DNA from: Ianthella basta
Lineage: Eukaryota; Porifera; Demospongiae; Verongiida; Ianthellidae
Direction of reading: 5' to 3'
NCBI GenBank assembly: GCA_964019415.1
Contig: OZ025868.1
Span: 6,737,659-6,801,658 of the forward strand
DNA length: 64,000 nt
The notes beneath the pieces were generated by a model. That model was given only the letters and a program-made list of their open reading frames with translations. It ran no database searches and was not told the origin of the DNA. This document shows, piece after piece, positions 35,319-47,680 of this stretch. The translations under genes and the position numbers were made by a program. Numbering within the stretch: the first letter of the stretch is position 1; each line of letters starts with the position of its first letter.

Positions 35319-35475
35319 CAATGAAACCTGTCTAAGACAGCCACCTATGGACCAGCTGTAAATGACCTATATAGAGAGGTGGCTGCACAGAGGCAGATTA
35401 CAATGCTTTAGTGCTATTTGGCCCAGGGAGGCTGACTGTTTTAGAGGAAGTGGTGGCTGCCTAACACAGCGAAGG
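35319..35475. repeat. GGAACCTGTCT hairpin family, decayed copy
   Basis: The left arm ATGAAACCTGTCTAAGACAG and the central GAGAGGTGGCTGC segment match the family at 1870-2044 and 55270-55452. The right arm has decayed. Confidence 0.55.
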
Positions 35476-35949
35476 CAGTGTAACAACCACAAACTAAGGT
35501 ATTGTGTGATATTAATTTGTCATTGACACTGAAACCCAGTGGCATACCCAATGATCCATGCATGCCATATTGGCATCAGGGAGAAGAGCATAGGTGGAAG
35601 AAAGTACAATTAAGTGGCAATGGCATGTCACGTGTCATTTCCCCTTTGTGCTGTCAGTCGATGGATAGTTGGGAAGAGAAGAAGGGATTTTGCAAGAAGA
35701 ATAGCACAGGAACTGCCAAGCAATTGACAAAAGTCACACAGTGAGGTGATGGGTTCACTGCAGGCCCAGATGTCTTTGTCATCCTGAGGGTAACAAGCAG
35801 ATGTATCTGAGGCTCAAGACTGAAGTGGAGGAGTGGTCTAAGCTCGGAAGATGGGACTAGATGGGATTATAAGTTAGATTATTACATTGTACTGGCATGC
35901 AACCTTGCACTGAGTATATTGAATGACACTGCATGTACATGCTTAGAAA

Positions 35950-36665
35950 ATTATTGGGGGGAGCCTGAGTGAGTCCCTTCCCTTACAGGTAATATGGTGG
36001 CTCTGTCTGTTTGAGCCACGGGGAAATGTGCGTAGGTGTACATATATACACTGTTTAGTACCAATTTCAGTGCCATTTATAACAACCATTTTTGCATCTC
36101 ACAAGCATTGTGGTCGAGTTATCATGCATACTAGGCAGATGATAATCATCAGTGGGGCGAGCCTGAGCAAGTAATAAAGTAATAACATCGCACACACTCA
36201 GCAGACTGCAGACCAGGAAATGCCTCACAGCAAGTGATACATTGCACCACCTCCAGTTTAGATAGGTGTCTATGGTAGGCACCTATTTTGTGACGAACCA
36301 CAGGCTGTTCAAGCAGTGAAGGTTGTGGCTGCACGTGACGTTGTGCTCTATGCCTTTCTCTGTCACGGTCTAATTGCACTTCTGTCTCTGCAACAGTTTT
36401 AGCAGCACGTCGTTTGGTCTGGGCAGCACTTATCTGCAGCAGTCGGGCCTGTCTCTGGTCTGCACTTTCTGCAGAGCGTCGTGCCCTCTGGGCAGCACTG
36501 TGCCTGTGTCACATCAGTAGTTGCGTTGGCCACTCGGATAGTGCGCCTGTCCCTGTCCCGTTCTTCGCACTCTCAACCGTTCTTCTCTGCGTACGGTTAC
36601 AAACAGACGAAGTCACCATTGATCTCCTAACTGTGGGGCTCGCTCAGGCTCGCCCCAATCATTAT
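35950..36665 (-). mobile_element. Non-autonomous Helitron-like element with N-terminal gene fragment
   Basis: Palindromic GGGGCGAGCCTGAGCGAGCCCC-type blocks occur at 35952 (degenerate), 36155 and 36640. Between the last two the minus strand reads, with breaks, a charged Arg/Gln/Ala-rich segment (LDRDRERHRAQRHVQ), then QPSLLEQPVVRHKIGAYHRH and C-ITCCEAFPGLQSAECVRC. That order is typical of the N-terminal region of Helitron-encoded PIF1-type helicases. The frame stops at the terminal repeat and no helicase domain is present. A related fragment in the opposite orientation lies at 42640-43390. Confidence 0.65.
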
Positions 36666-36768
36666 ATACAATGGATAGAGGCAATACAATGTCTTATATA
36701 TAAAGGTGGGCAGTATTGACTTTTTTCAATACCGAAAAACTATTCCTACAAATACCTTGGTATTACTA

Positions 36769-37637
36769 ACAAGTATTTCGAGTTAAAAAACTCGTGGGGC
36801 GCCAGGGCGCCCCTGAACCTCGAACTACTTGCTAGCAATTTTCCCATGTACGTTCAGTAAATCAGATAGTTGGGGGTACAGTATTGTTGTTGGCCTGAAA
36901 TATACATCAAGACACACTAGACCGTTGGGTTTGCAAGAGTTTCAAGTCTCCAGAGCAGCCAGTCATATCCAGTGAAAGCACCCCTACCAAACTGTCAAAT
37001 GTTTGCCTACTGCTTTTTGATCTATATGACATTCTGAATGAGCAATTGTTACTTTGTGCCTGGAGGAGGAGTGTGCTGGCTGAAAGGCTACCCTATGATG
37101 ACTCTATGAGCGAATCATGGCTATAATAATGTGTCGTGATTCGCTGGTCTCCCATTATTGGCCTACGGGTCACTAGACTTCTGTTGTATTTAGGGCTGTA
37201 CCTCGCAGGAAAACAGTTAAGTAAGCTTCCTACTACAATACTATTACTTAAACATGTTCTAGAAACACTTTTCGTTCCTTGGGTACACGGCGAAATCTAA
37301 AGAAAGATGATTTTGAGCCTAGCAAACAGAAAGCGCCGAGCGCGCGGCCATTTTACAATGTCCTTCAGTGATAATTGGAGCTGTATCTCACAGAAGAGAC
37401 GTTCCTTAGGCTTTTTACTAGTATCACTCTATTAACACATGTTTATGACCACATTTCGTCCGATTCAAACACGGCGAAACGTCATTAGAGAGGATTTAAA
37501 GCTTAGTAAAGAACGACTTGAGCGCCACCATTTGCAATGACAGAAATATATATATATATATATATATATACGAACATGAAGCCATACGAATACCTAAAAG
37601 TGAAAACAATATAGGGGCGCCTTTGGCGCCCCAAAAA
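36769..37637. mobile_element. GC-hairpin-ended element, copy 2
   Basis: Matches 31501-32357 end to end with scattered substitutions and a longer TA run near 37550. The terminal hairpin is GGGGCGCCTTTGGCGCCCC followed by AAAAA. Flanks differ from copy 1, which confirms the boundaries. Confidence 0.75.
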
Positions 37638-37816
37638 CCGACTAAATAGGCCATTTAGCTTTCATTGACTTACTGCATCTGTGTTTGAAAGTGTTTCAAC
37701 TGTTCTCTTGCAGAAAGCATAGATGCAAACCAACATTGCAAAAATACTCGCGAAGTTAGGATACCTCCGAATACTGTATTGCAAAATCCGTATATTGTGA
37801 ATGAAAACATGGCCGA

Positions 37817-38023
37817 TTGCGAGCGACGCTCAGATTCAAAGCAGACTTCTTTACCGGGCCAACGAATGACAGCGGGTACTCGGAAACTTCACCATCATTA
37901 AGACGTTTCACTCCAGAGATGAAGGGTGGCGATTCAAGAAGAAGAACGAAAAAGCGACGAAGTGCGACAGAAGAGGACACGTTCTACATGATACTTAAAC
38001 ATCGAAACGGCCTCTTACTCTAG
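37817..38023 (+). other. Short basic open frame, possible exon
   Basis: After a possible acceptor (TTCAAAGCAG) the frame encodes a Ser/Arg-rich stretch with SRRRTKKRRSATEEDTFY, resembling a nuclear localisation signal, and ends at a TAG at 38021-38023. An overlapping ATG frame (ATGGCCGATTGCGAG) is also open for about 30 codons. No partner exon was found, so this may be a lone fragment or chance. Confidence 0.25.
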
Positions 38024-39380
38024 ACTTAATTCCTGCCTGTCCTGCCTGCTGCTGTGGACTACCACTCCTAGATATGGAAGTATAAGTTACAAATGTAGCT
38101 CATACCAAGTAAAACTGAAAAGAATCGATATCTCGGTATCCCTATTTAACCCACCGATAATATTCGGTATCCAGTAAACACTGAAGTTAACTAAATATAC
38201 CGAAATACCGCCCACCCCTACCTATATACAGTACGTACTGCCAATAGCATAGACACTCCACCCTACCTATAATGGTCATTAGACATGGCATGCTACAGCT
38301 ATGGATCGCACCATGGGCAATTCTACAAACCATAGACTGTCAGACTGGCAAGACGGTCAAGTTGACCTAAAATGTATAGTAGCGCGAATGCCCAGGAGAG
38401 AAAGCACAAGACAACAGAAGAGCATCATTCTGTTTAATGCTTAATCAGTGCATGAATCAGTGAAACAGCCACTGCATGGCGCTTCCTCAGGCTCGCCCCC
38501 ACAATGCTTTGCATTCACTAGTATCCTATGACATTCGGTTGACCATCCACAGAGTGGCAATGATCAGATAACATACGTATTAGCTAACATAATTATCGAA
38601 ATCGCAACATGAATACTCTGCAGATGTCCCAATGTACATCATGATATCATCTGACCTCTTGCAACCCAAAAAAAGTAATACACGTCATGTGGTATGAGAT
38701 CATGGCACCCACTCATGTCTGTGCGGCCATTTTACAGATGACCTGTCGCTCAAAGGGGCAGGGGCAGATGTAAAGGGGCAAGGGGGCCTGCATGAGCCCC
38801 CATTGCCTCATCCACCTGAATTCACATGCAAAAGTGTACTGTTATTGATGACATCTAGCTATAGATGCGTACTCTAACCACGCAAACTGGAATAAGGAGA
38901 GTATTAGAGGGGATCCGACCTTAATATTGTACCCTGAAACTTCTCCCCTCACTAACCTTAGTGTATACTGGCCAACAGCAAATAAATAGTACAGCACTTG
39001 CACATTATCACAGTACATGGTCTCGGTAAAACAAACGTAGCACAAGGCTCGCATAAGGCAGCACTTTGAGCACAATATCCACCACAAACGCACATTTACT
39101 TACCAACATCACCCTGAATGCCATCAAGACTACTCGCGCAAGCAGTTAATCAAAGGAAAATGTAGCTCCGTTCAAGACGTCAAAGAAGCGTCCCCACGCA
39201 TTCAGATTAGAGAGTGGACCACCAAGTATTTCTTACAATGTACAGCGTAATGTACTGTATAAATTACGAAACCGCAACACCGAATGTCGTTCCAGCGCAG
39301 GGGGGTGGGCTACTGTAAACGCTGGGCCCACCCCCTATGGCGACCCCTTGCCATGAATATAATTATCGCGCTATGAATAT
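38024..39380. other. Spacer without recognised gene
   Basis: AT-rich sequence with one degenerate CTCAGGCTCGCCCC block near 38485, belonging to the Helitron-type terminal family. No exon is supported. A 56-base hairpin (GCGTAGCCAGTCCCT and its complement) lies at about 39385-39448. Confidence 0.4.
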
Positions 39381-39624
39381 TTAACCTCGCGTAGCCAGTC
39401 CCTTTTAGGGAATATGATGTCCCTATTTTAGGGACTGGCTACGCATTACGTATCCGTCTATGGTTAAAGTTTTTCCGTAAAATGGACGTCTCGATCTTGG
39501 GAACCTTTGAGCTTATTAGAAATCCGCGCATACGGTCGGGTCTGCGTTATTGGTACGAGTGGAAGCTGCAGGTATGCCAACATAACTGTATACGCATGTT
39601 TCCAGCGTATTTTGCGTTATGGTG

Positions 39625-40390
39625 TTATCAAATGGGATTCACTATGTTCACCAATGTTGAAGTACGGAAGTAATTTTAGGATGCACGTGACAGGACTATA
39701 TTCTAAACTGTATAAATTCAGTTACTTACCCAGTCCCTAAGTAACTAGTATAAATACTGTTGCTCACAGAGGCGGGTTGGTTTTGGGGGTTCGTTCTGGT
39801 GGTTCGCTTGGTCGACTGCTTGCTGCCTTTCCTGGCTTGTTTAGCTAGTTGTCGCAATAGAGTAGGACGAGAGCAGTTGAGTTTGGTGGTACCATTACCG
39901 TTACCGTTCGCTGTCCTCGATGGTGGCTCGCTTGGAATCTACTCATCTGGCTTACCCCACTGGGGTTAGCTCACTCGGCCACTGAGGTTAGCTCGCTCGG
40001 CCACTGGGGTTAGCTCGCTCAGCCACTGGAGTTAGCTCGCTCAGCCACTTAGGTTAGCTCACTCGGCCACTGAGGTTAGCTCGCTCAGGCCTATGTGCTT
40101 AGCATACTTGGCCAATGTGCTTAGCATGCTTGGATTTTAGTGTTAGGGTTAGGGTTATGGCTGGTTTTATTTTTAGTCTTTTCTCTACATTTAGTCATCC
40201 TATATGGTAGGCCTGGTATACCTAGGCATTTGTTTGCCCTAGGACTGCTGTCCATGACGTCAGAGCAGCAGATCTCCGAGATTTTGCCCACCCCGTATAC
40301 GTAGAGTGCTTGCGCAACATCTAGTCACGTGCATCCTACTTCCGTACTTCAACATTGGTGAACATAATGACTCCCATTATCAAATGAATC
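39625..40390. mobile_element. TIR element carrying a minisatellite and telomere-like repeat
   Basis: Arms of about 65-70 bases at 39625-39692 and 40321-40388 are diverged reverse complements (GTTCACCAATGTTGAAGTACGG in the left arm). Inside are five to six copies of a 22-base unit (39952-40091, GGTTAGCTCGCTCGGCCACT) and then GTTAGGGTTAGGGTTA near 40143. There is no transposase frame. Confidence 0.65.
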
Positions 40391-40958
40391 TTCCCTACTC
40401 TGTGAAGTACGATAAAATAATTTAAATCTGACCAGCGTCGAAGTAGCTAGCTACGTATGTGTACTCTTGCTAGAATCTGATTGTAGCCAACACTCTAGAA
40501 TATGTTTACTCAGTTACAACCTTAACTTAGCCCGTTAGATCTGTGATTTAGGATAGATTGTCAAGATAAAACTCCGTGGCTAGCTAGCTGACCCCGCACC
40601 ACACTTTTTAATGGTCACAGGTGGTATGTTCTTATAATCTTAGTGCTATCACTGTCTGTGAATAATTGTACGGAAATTTTAAGACATTGTTCGAGTGAAT
40701 TTGTAGTATATAGCTAGTTTCACAGCTGTAGCTTCATGAAAGTAACATGTATGTTAGCTATGTGGTAGCTCAGCACTTTCATGCATTTTGAGGTTGAAAT
40801 CAGATAAGAGTTGTGATAGGGTTCCAGTGCTTTGATAGACAGTTGCTGATGTGGCATAAATAGGTACTGGTCATGGAATTGCGTAAAGCACAACAACTGC
40901 CATACGCAGCATGTACATCTTGCAGGAGTGTAAACTAAATGTTGCAACTGGTTTGTGC

Positions 40959-43900
40959 ATGCCTGATTATTCCTCAAACTTCATCCACTGTGTGCAGAAT
41001 CTCATACTGGCAGTTGCTTTGAGCCAACTTATTCAATTTGCAGATGGGTCTGACATTCAAATCAGTGAGAGTTATATGTGCATGCATGCATGGAAGTAGC
41101 TATTCATACCTTGAAATTGATTGGTTTTGGGTTTTACTGAAATTCTCATTCTCCCTTCTTTCAGGTTGCCTGTTTACTGGTAGCTCTAATACATTCCGGC
41201 AGGATTCTATAGCCCATCTTTGCTGCAATTATTCAATATTAGCGCGTTATTCTCCCAGTGTATTTATTGATGGCACCTTACAAGGAGTGTCCATTGTTGA
41301 CGAACCAGGGTGTAGAATAGTGTATGTGCTACAGTTATTCTCTAATCAGAATGGACTGGAGATTGCTGTTGCCTATGGTACAAATTCTGTAGGAAGATGG
41401 AATGCGACATTACATGTTGGTCAGTTCAAAATCATGCCAATGTGTGGTACATGCATGTACTGAACTGTCAGTATATCAACTTCTGGTTTATGTGGGATAT
41501 AATTTTATATTTTATAGAATCCATAAATCTGGAATATGTGACAAGTTCAGCAAGCTATAGCTACTGGGTATGTTAAATGTTGGAAGTAAGCACTTATATA
41601 TACCTATTCTATAACTGGTGTATGCATGCATGTACGTATAATAAAGACCCATCTTTTCTTAACAGACCCCACTTTGCAGCTCAACTGATAGCTATGCATT
41701 GGAAACAGTCTTTCCTCGTAGTCACGATGTCAATCATAGTCACAGCTCACCACCAGGTATAGCAGTAAAATTTGCAAAGTTTGCAATAAGCAAACTTTGG
41801 ATTGTATGTGTGTGTACGATATAATATGTACTTATCCCATTAATTTTTGCATGTACAGGGCAACCGGAGATTTGGCTTGCAATCACTGGTGTTGGGGTTG
41901 CAGCAATTGTCATAATCACATGCACTGCTGTGATTGCAGTGTTTGCAGTGGTTAAAAGGCGGTGCTTGAAACAACCTGTGGCAGGTAAAGTAAAAGCTTG
42001 TCTGTTGAATGTGTATTTTTGTATGGTGATGGGCACTGGTATACACATACCAATGCTGGCTAGTGTTCCCACCAATTGCAAATCTATATAATGTCAGGGA
42101 GATATGATCTAGGCACTTATGCATGTGGTTACTGCATGCAATGTGTCGATCTTGTTTGCCAAAATGCGATACAAGATGCTTGACATGAAAGGCAGTACCT
42201 GTAATAGGTGACCATATACAGCAAACATGTATGTTAGGTACATATGTGTGTAGTCAGCTGCCAGAGTGTGGTTTATCTGTTCAATGAAATGTGAAAATAT
42301 TTCCTTGAAAATTACAGTACCGGCCAATTTTCAGGAAATTACAAAATAATCTCCCATGACAATTTCCCGCTATAAGGTATGTAGTATCCAATGCTTACAT
42401 GCATGGCTTCTGATCCCGTGTCTGTCTGAGCATCACAGATGAACAGAACTGTGAAGTGAAGGCAGATGTAGTGTGGAGAGTATACGTACACATATGAAGC
42501 AAGTAGACCTGTCCTACAGCAAATTACCACTACTGTAGGTCAAACATTAATTCAGACTGAAGGTGAACATTATATGACAAGCCACTAATATATTTTCTGC
42601 ACACTTTCAATGTCATTTATCATCGAAGGTGTGTAGAATCTAATTGGGGCGAGCCTGAGCGAGCCCCACACTAGTCGGTTGGTTGTCGGCTCTGTATGTA
42701 TGTTTGTTTGTAACTAACATCGTTCCGGAAATTTCTATTTATGAGGTCCAAGAGAGGCGTGTAAGGTGTCCACACCGTATAGTCCTATTTCCGAACCTGA
42801 TTTATACCAACCATTTCACATGCCACAAACATTGTGGTTGTGCTATCATGCATATTATTAGGCTCGCATACTATTACTACAGGCGTCGCCAGATGTGACG
42901 TCACTACATTGCACCCGTACTTTAGCTATACTCGCTGCGGAAAGCTGCGCGAGGTAGACTATGCGAACGAATGTTGGCTGCTTACTGCTCGTACTCTAGC
43001 TCAACGTTATCTGAAGAGACATGGAGTAGGCCGACGATTTCTCTCCCTCCAGCTTCAGTAAAGTTCCCCTGCCACCCCTGGTTGATGCCCAACCCTGCTG
43101 AGTATTCATAACTTTAAGCATCAACATTGCATTAAATAAGATCAATTATCACTGCTTGAACAGCCTGTGGTTTGTCACAAAATGGGTGCCTTTCATAGAC
43201 ACCTATCTAAACTGGAGGTGGCGCAATGTATCACTTGCTGTGAGGCATTTCCTGGACTGCAGCTACAATCTCTGCAGTCGGCTGAGTGTGTGCGATGTTA
43301 TTGCTTTATTCCTTGCTCAGGCTCGCCCCACTGATGATTATCATCTGCCTAGTTCATTGGGGCGAGCCTGAGCGAGCCCCACACTGACGCAGTAGCTGGC
43401 AATTTGGTTGGGATATATATATATATATATGTGCTATGTTGTCCGCCGTCCCGTAGTGCTGATTGCGGCCCTAGGCTGTAGCGTTCACCGAACCGCAGTG
43501 TCTTGTGCACACTTGGCACCAGTGACCACAATCGGCTTTGTCACTCGTTTACAGAAAAGCAAGTTTATAGGTGCAGCGACTACCTTCTCTTTCGAGCGCG
43601 AGGTAGACTACGCGAATGAAACGCTGGCTGCTTACCGCAGGTACCCTAGCTCAATGTTATCTAGCACTCTATGCACCAGGCACGTTTTCATTATACATGG
43701 CTGCACAGCACCATTGCTCACCATACATTCAAGCTGTATGGTAAGCATTTCCTTACGATGACATGTTGTGCTTTGATGCATGATGTGCATGAATCACAAG
43801 TGAATCAAGTGTGCTCGTACGTGCATGTGTGCATACGTGCACAGAGGTCGAAATAACGGTCGGTCATCGGTCAATTTCCGAGCGTTTTAGTTAAGGTAGT

Positions 43901-46900
43901 AGGTACAGCTAAAAGCTTCCTTTAGGGTACATTACTTTTGCCTATGCAACTCTCAAACCATAAATCCACCATAGATTATTGTTACAAATGTGATAAACAG
44001 ATAAATTTGCCATAATTTGGTGTCACTTGTTAATTGATCAGTCATTCCCTTATTGAGATAATCTAAGTGAAAGTGAAAAATTATAACCTTGATTGAAGTC
44101 AAGCAACTCCAGGGAAATTTGATCTTCTTCTACCCACAAAGGCTGAGATGGACCAAACCTGGGATATACAATCTATAGACATGTGTGCACAATCCTATGG
44201 CAGCGATTTACTAGTTTCCATCTCGTTGTGGAGTTATTCTCTATCCCTTTTTAACTTACGAAATTTGTGATAACTCGATCACAGAAACGATTTTCCGTTA
44301 TCGCTGCCATAGGAATCTGCCCAACATGATGCACTACACGATGAGGCAAACCGCATTTGGATCGGTTGTAACACTTCAGACTAGATAGCTCTGCAACACC
44401 TTTAGCACGTACAGTGGTATGACAGAGTAAGTGCCATTGAAACATTTCGTACTCGCTACCTAAGCCAACGCTAAGAACAACCGTTATAACGCAGAATCCA
44501 GTAACTTTCGAGCTTCGCAAGTGGAACGATCGCCCACAAGAGGCCGAAGTCTGCCATACTTCCCTCGCCGTTGATTTGGAAGGCCAAATAGTTGTGGTTT
44601 CACACCTCATTTCACACCTGTTACCTTCCGTACCGTAGGTATAAACATCCCTGCTGCCAACAGTCAGCAATTACAATTCAGACCATTAACACTTAGAGTT
44701 TGACATAAATCGCCGAATTTTCATTCTTTCATAACTTGTGACAGCGTGAAAGTACAGACTTGGAAGTTTCAGTTAAGATGTCTGATAATGAAGATAACTC
44801 AACCACTAAAAATGAAGGCCAACTGATTTGGTCACTTTAGCCGTACCTACTACCTTAAATGACCGCGCATTGTTTCAAGTGGTCAGTAAATGTGACCGAT
44901 CAGATTTTTCTGCCTAAAACTGGACCAATATTCCCCAAATGACTCCCATGTTCTCTGGTTATTGGATGAAAGGTACTAATGACAATTGTATGAAGTACAG
45001 ACTAGTAAATTAGCACTTAATCAATAAGCGCTGTCTTCGCTACGTGGCAGCCATCTTATTATTGTGACGTTTACATACCGCTACATGCAGGGGTGTGACG
45101 TCACATCCTGTCCCGATTGTGCAGGCTGTAACCGCACTGCAGACCACCACAGCCAGCTCATATTATGTTGTTTACACAACAGCTTTCACTTGTAGGGCAG
45201 TGGCATGTTTGTGACCACAATTTTGGAACCAGTGCCTATAGTTGACTTGTTTTCTTGAATAGTGTTACTATTTCCAGTAGTGACACTACTGTGCACCCTA
45301 GGAGATTGGAACTGTTCCAGTTTGTAGCCCATTAGCCTTGCATCAACATTATATAACAAAGTTGTTAAGAAGGCAATGCTTCCTAGGAGACACAATTCTG
45401 ATCAATGGGACAAAACGTAAATGACTTTATCAAATGATGACCTCATACTTCAAAGGCACCGCTGATGCAGTAGCAGAATACTGCAGTGCAGTAAATTGTG
45501 TGAAAACCACTAACATCTTTTAGTGCCCCTTAACACCTATATTGTGGTCAACCAACACCTCCGTGAAGTAAACAAAGAGCGGAAAGGTCACAAGAATCAA
45601 TTTAGCCATGAAGTTTCATGTACCAGCTTCTGGAAAAGTGGGTAGCTCATGAAAGAGGAGCGCGCACATGTACACGCTTTCCCCAAGGATGCATTTACTC
45701 CTGGGAAATGAGTCGACACGCAAACGGCGCCAATACATCGCATCCATTGCTAACCGCTTTGCTTCTGTTGTGGGCTGAGCCAAGCTTTCCGAGCATGTGC
45801 AATCCAGCTGAGCCAAAGCAAAGCATCAAAGCCTTCGTGACGTCTCCGGGTATTCGTGCGTCACTCATTTCGTTGGGTACTGCGGCCACAGATCTGCGCG
45901 CGCACTGAATGTTCCTGGTCTGAGAGTGCGCAGGAACAGAAGTCGGCGACACCATTGCACAGCACTCGAAAGTACTACTGGGGCGGCGTGGAGAGGATAC
46001 GAAGCGACTTCAGCCTTGTCCTACGGCGTGATTACCACCAGTTCCAACGCAACTCCCCAGCCAGACACACTAGAATTCAAATTGCAGGCGCTTATTTTTG
46101 GTAAATCACTTACTACATGCCTTCGATGGTGTACGGCATATTTACTGCACTCGCCCTCGGGCGCTTCGCACCCTCGGGTCTCGTGCAGTAAATGCCGTAC
46201 GCCATCGAAGGCGTGTAGTAACTACTACGAACAAAAGGGGAGGGTGCGTGGACACATATACAAAGTGTGTGACTGAACAAAAATGTGAATGACCAAACAA
46301 AATCAGGGGTGCTCGGACATATGACTGCACAACCATAAAACCTTATTTTCACCTCTGCGTGCATGAACGTGCGTGTGTGTGTGGTGTGGCATTGTGTGCA
46401 TGGTGTGCATTCTGGGTTTGGTTAGTTCATGCTGCTTAGAAGTTTCATGTTATTCTATGGTCATACAGGTTTCAGTTCTGAAGAAAGTAAAACAGGACAG
46501 ACACTCAGTAAGCTAGTGTCTCCCTTTGCTGCTGTGAACCAAGCCAATCTGACACCCTGACTACTGGGCAAATGCTGAACAATGAATTAATCTTTCTTAA
46601 ACATGAAACTATTAGTAATGACTATTAATTTTCAGTTCCAAATTTCTATCATGAAGCTAAAGTGCACGTACATGGTAGACATTCTACCAGTATCATTGTA
46701 TGAAAACTTATGCTTTGGACTTGAAATTGTTACATGCTGTATCATGCAGATTGTACATTTGTTGGCTTTATGCAGATCGACACACTTTGTCTAGATCGAC
46801 CAGTTTTCATGAGTCTGATCATGCGCTTAGTATCCCTAACATCCCAAGAGAAGCTGAAGAACAATATGCCGTTTCAGAAGCAAGTTCTCACCATGAAATG

Positions 46901-47098
46901 AATGATGAGGATATTCAACTGCAGCACAATCCAGCATATGAACCAGTACAATTGTTCCCGGTCATGCTCTGCAGTGATCAACACAACAGGGTTGTTGCAC
47001 ACTACTCACCACAAGTGGCTGAAATGCAGCCCAACCCAGCTTATGTTCCTCTGCCTTTAACAGCTGCAATGGATAATTTGGAAGACAATTCACACTAA
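40959..47098 (+). CDS. Gene D: single-pass receptor with novel Cys ectodomain and two NPAY tail modules
   Basis: Seven exons agree in phase: 40959-41064, 41165-41419, 41518-41567, 41666-41756, 41859-41984, 46469-46507, 46776-47098 (329 residues). Exon 1 gives a hydrophobic signal-like segment (NLILAVALSQLIQFA). Exon 2 (phase 1-1, residues 36-121) is a compact domain with LCCNYS, VFIDGT, CRIVYV and VGRWNAT; the same domain occurs in gene C, and I cannot place it in a named family, though an Ig-like fold is possible. The membrane helix (residues about 171-202) ends VVKRRCLK. The tail has EEQYAVS (Y253), NPAYEPV (Y277) and NPAYVPL (Y312). Spacing, phases and tail motifs make it a paralogue of A and F. 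The long intron before exon 6 holds transposons. The start codon choice is reasonable but not proven. Confidence 0.75.
42640..43390 (+). mobile_element. Non-autonomous Helitron-like element, second copy
   Basis: Terminal GGGGCGAGCCTGAGCGAGCCCCACAC blocks occur at 42643 and 43359. Bases 43140-43330 carry, on the plus strand, the same LLEQPVV.HK, D-T-Y-L-x-x-L and C-ITCCEAFPG region as 36149-36300, broken by small indels. It lies in the long gene D intron. Confidence 0.6.
43891..44858. mobile_element. TTAA-flanked element, copy 2 (inverted)
   Basis: Begins TTAAGGTAGTAGGTACAGCT and ends GCCGTACCTACTACCTTAA. It is the reverse-orientation relative of 30081-31024. The minus-strand open frame of 139 codons is not matched in copy 1 and has no motif, so I treat it as non-coding. 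Confidence 0.75.
45600..46095 (+). other. GC-rich stretch with possible isolated exon
   Basis: This part of the gene D intron is richer in G, C and CpG than its surroundings. An open frame ends in ALIFG at a GTAAAT donor-like site near 46098. Other frames across 45618-45960 are also open on both strands. It may be a first exon, a promoter-like island, or a decayed transposon gene. No motif decides. Confidence 0.25.
46105..46225. mobile_element. Hairpin MITE with about 38-base arms
   Basis: TTACTACATGCCTTCGATGG...TTTACTGCAC pairs with GTGCAGTAAA...CCATCGAAGGCGTGTAGTAA across a GC-rich loop (TCGCCCTCGGGCGCTTCGC). It lies in the gene D intron. Confidence 0.75.
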
Positions 47099-47513
47099 CA
47101 AGCTTAAGTTAGCTAGCAGCTAGATCAGCAATTAGCACCTACTAAGTCCATACAAGCACAACATATATGCTTGCACAGGTTCCAGTAAATATATATTTAC
47201 ATTAATTTTGCATTAATGATATTCAATTTTGTGCGCAGCTTTCCCTAAAATGTAATGCAGAAATACATAACTAGCTAGCTATCGCTCGCTACTGACATTT
47301 TGCTAGCTAGCCGTTTAACTGCATGTATGTATAATATAGCTATGTGGGTGCATTTGTACAAAAAGACCATATAATATTCTAGTTATAGTTATAACCTGCA
47401 AAAACGGTAATTGAATGAAGTGGCCAGTTTCATTCGTATAGCTAGCTAGCTATGTGTGGTGAGTTCAGAATTAGCCGTGGATGCATTAAATTGCGCAACG
47501 CAAAGGTGGCAAT

Positions 47514-47680
47514 ATGGCGTCTCAATCTCCTGTTAACAGAAGTTCATTTGCTGCCCCTCGGTCCCTGAACCTCCCGGAAATCGGACCTCAGAGAGTGTTA
47601 ATGATTGCATCTTCTTTCGAATGTGTTCGTTTGGAGGCAAATTAATGAGGGTAAAGATGTTTTACTTGTGAAAGTATTAA
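47514..47680 (+). repeat. ATGGC-CCTGAACCTCC repeat, single-unit copy with longest frame
   Basis: Member of the six-copy family. Only one half-unit is present, and its ATG frame is open for 43 codons (MASQSPVNRSS, then RSLNLPEIGPQRVLM, then ECVRLEAN) before a stop. The stretch CVRLEA is also encoded in the same register in the copy at 60505. This copy is the best candidate for an ancestral coding exon. No downstream partner exon was found. Confidence 0.5.

Noticed and set aside
44251-44670. 139-codon minus-strand frame in the TTAA element
   Set aside because: The related element at 30081-31024 does not keep the frame and no transposase motif is present.
45186-45395. 69-codon minus-strand frame in the gene D intron
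   Set aside because: No splice context, motif or paralogue.
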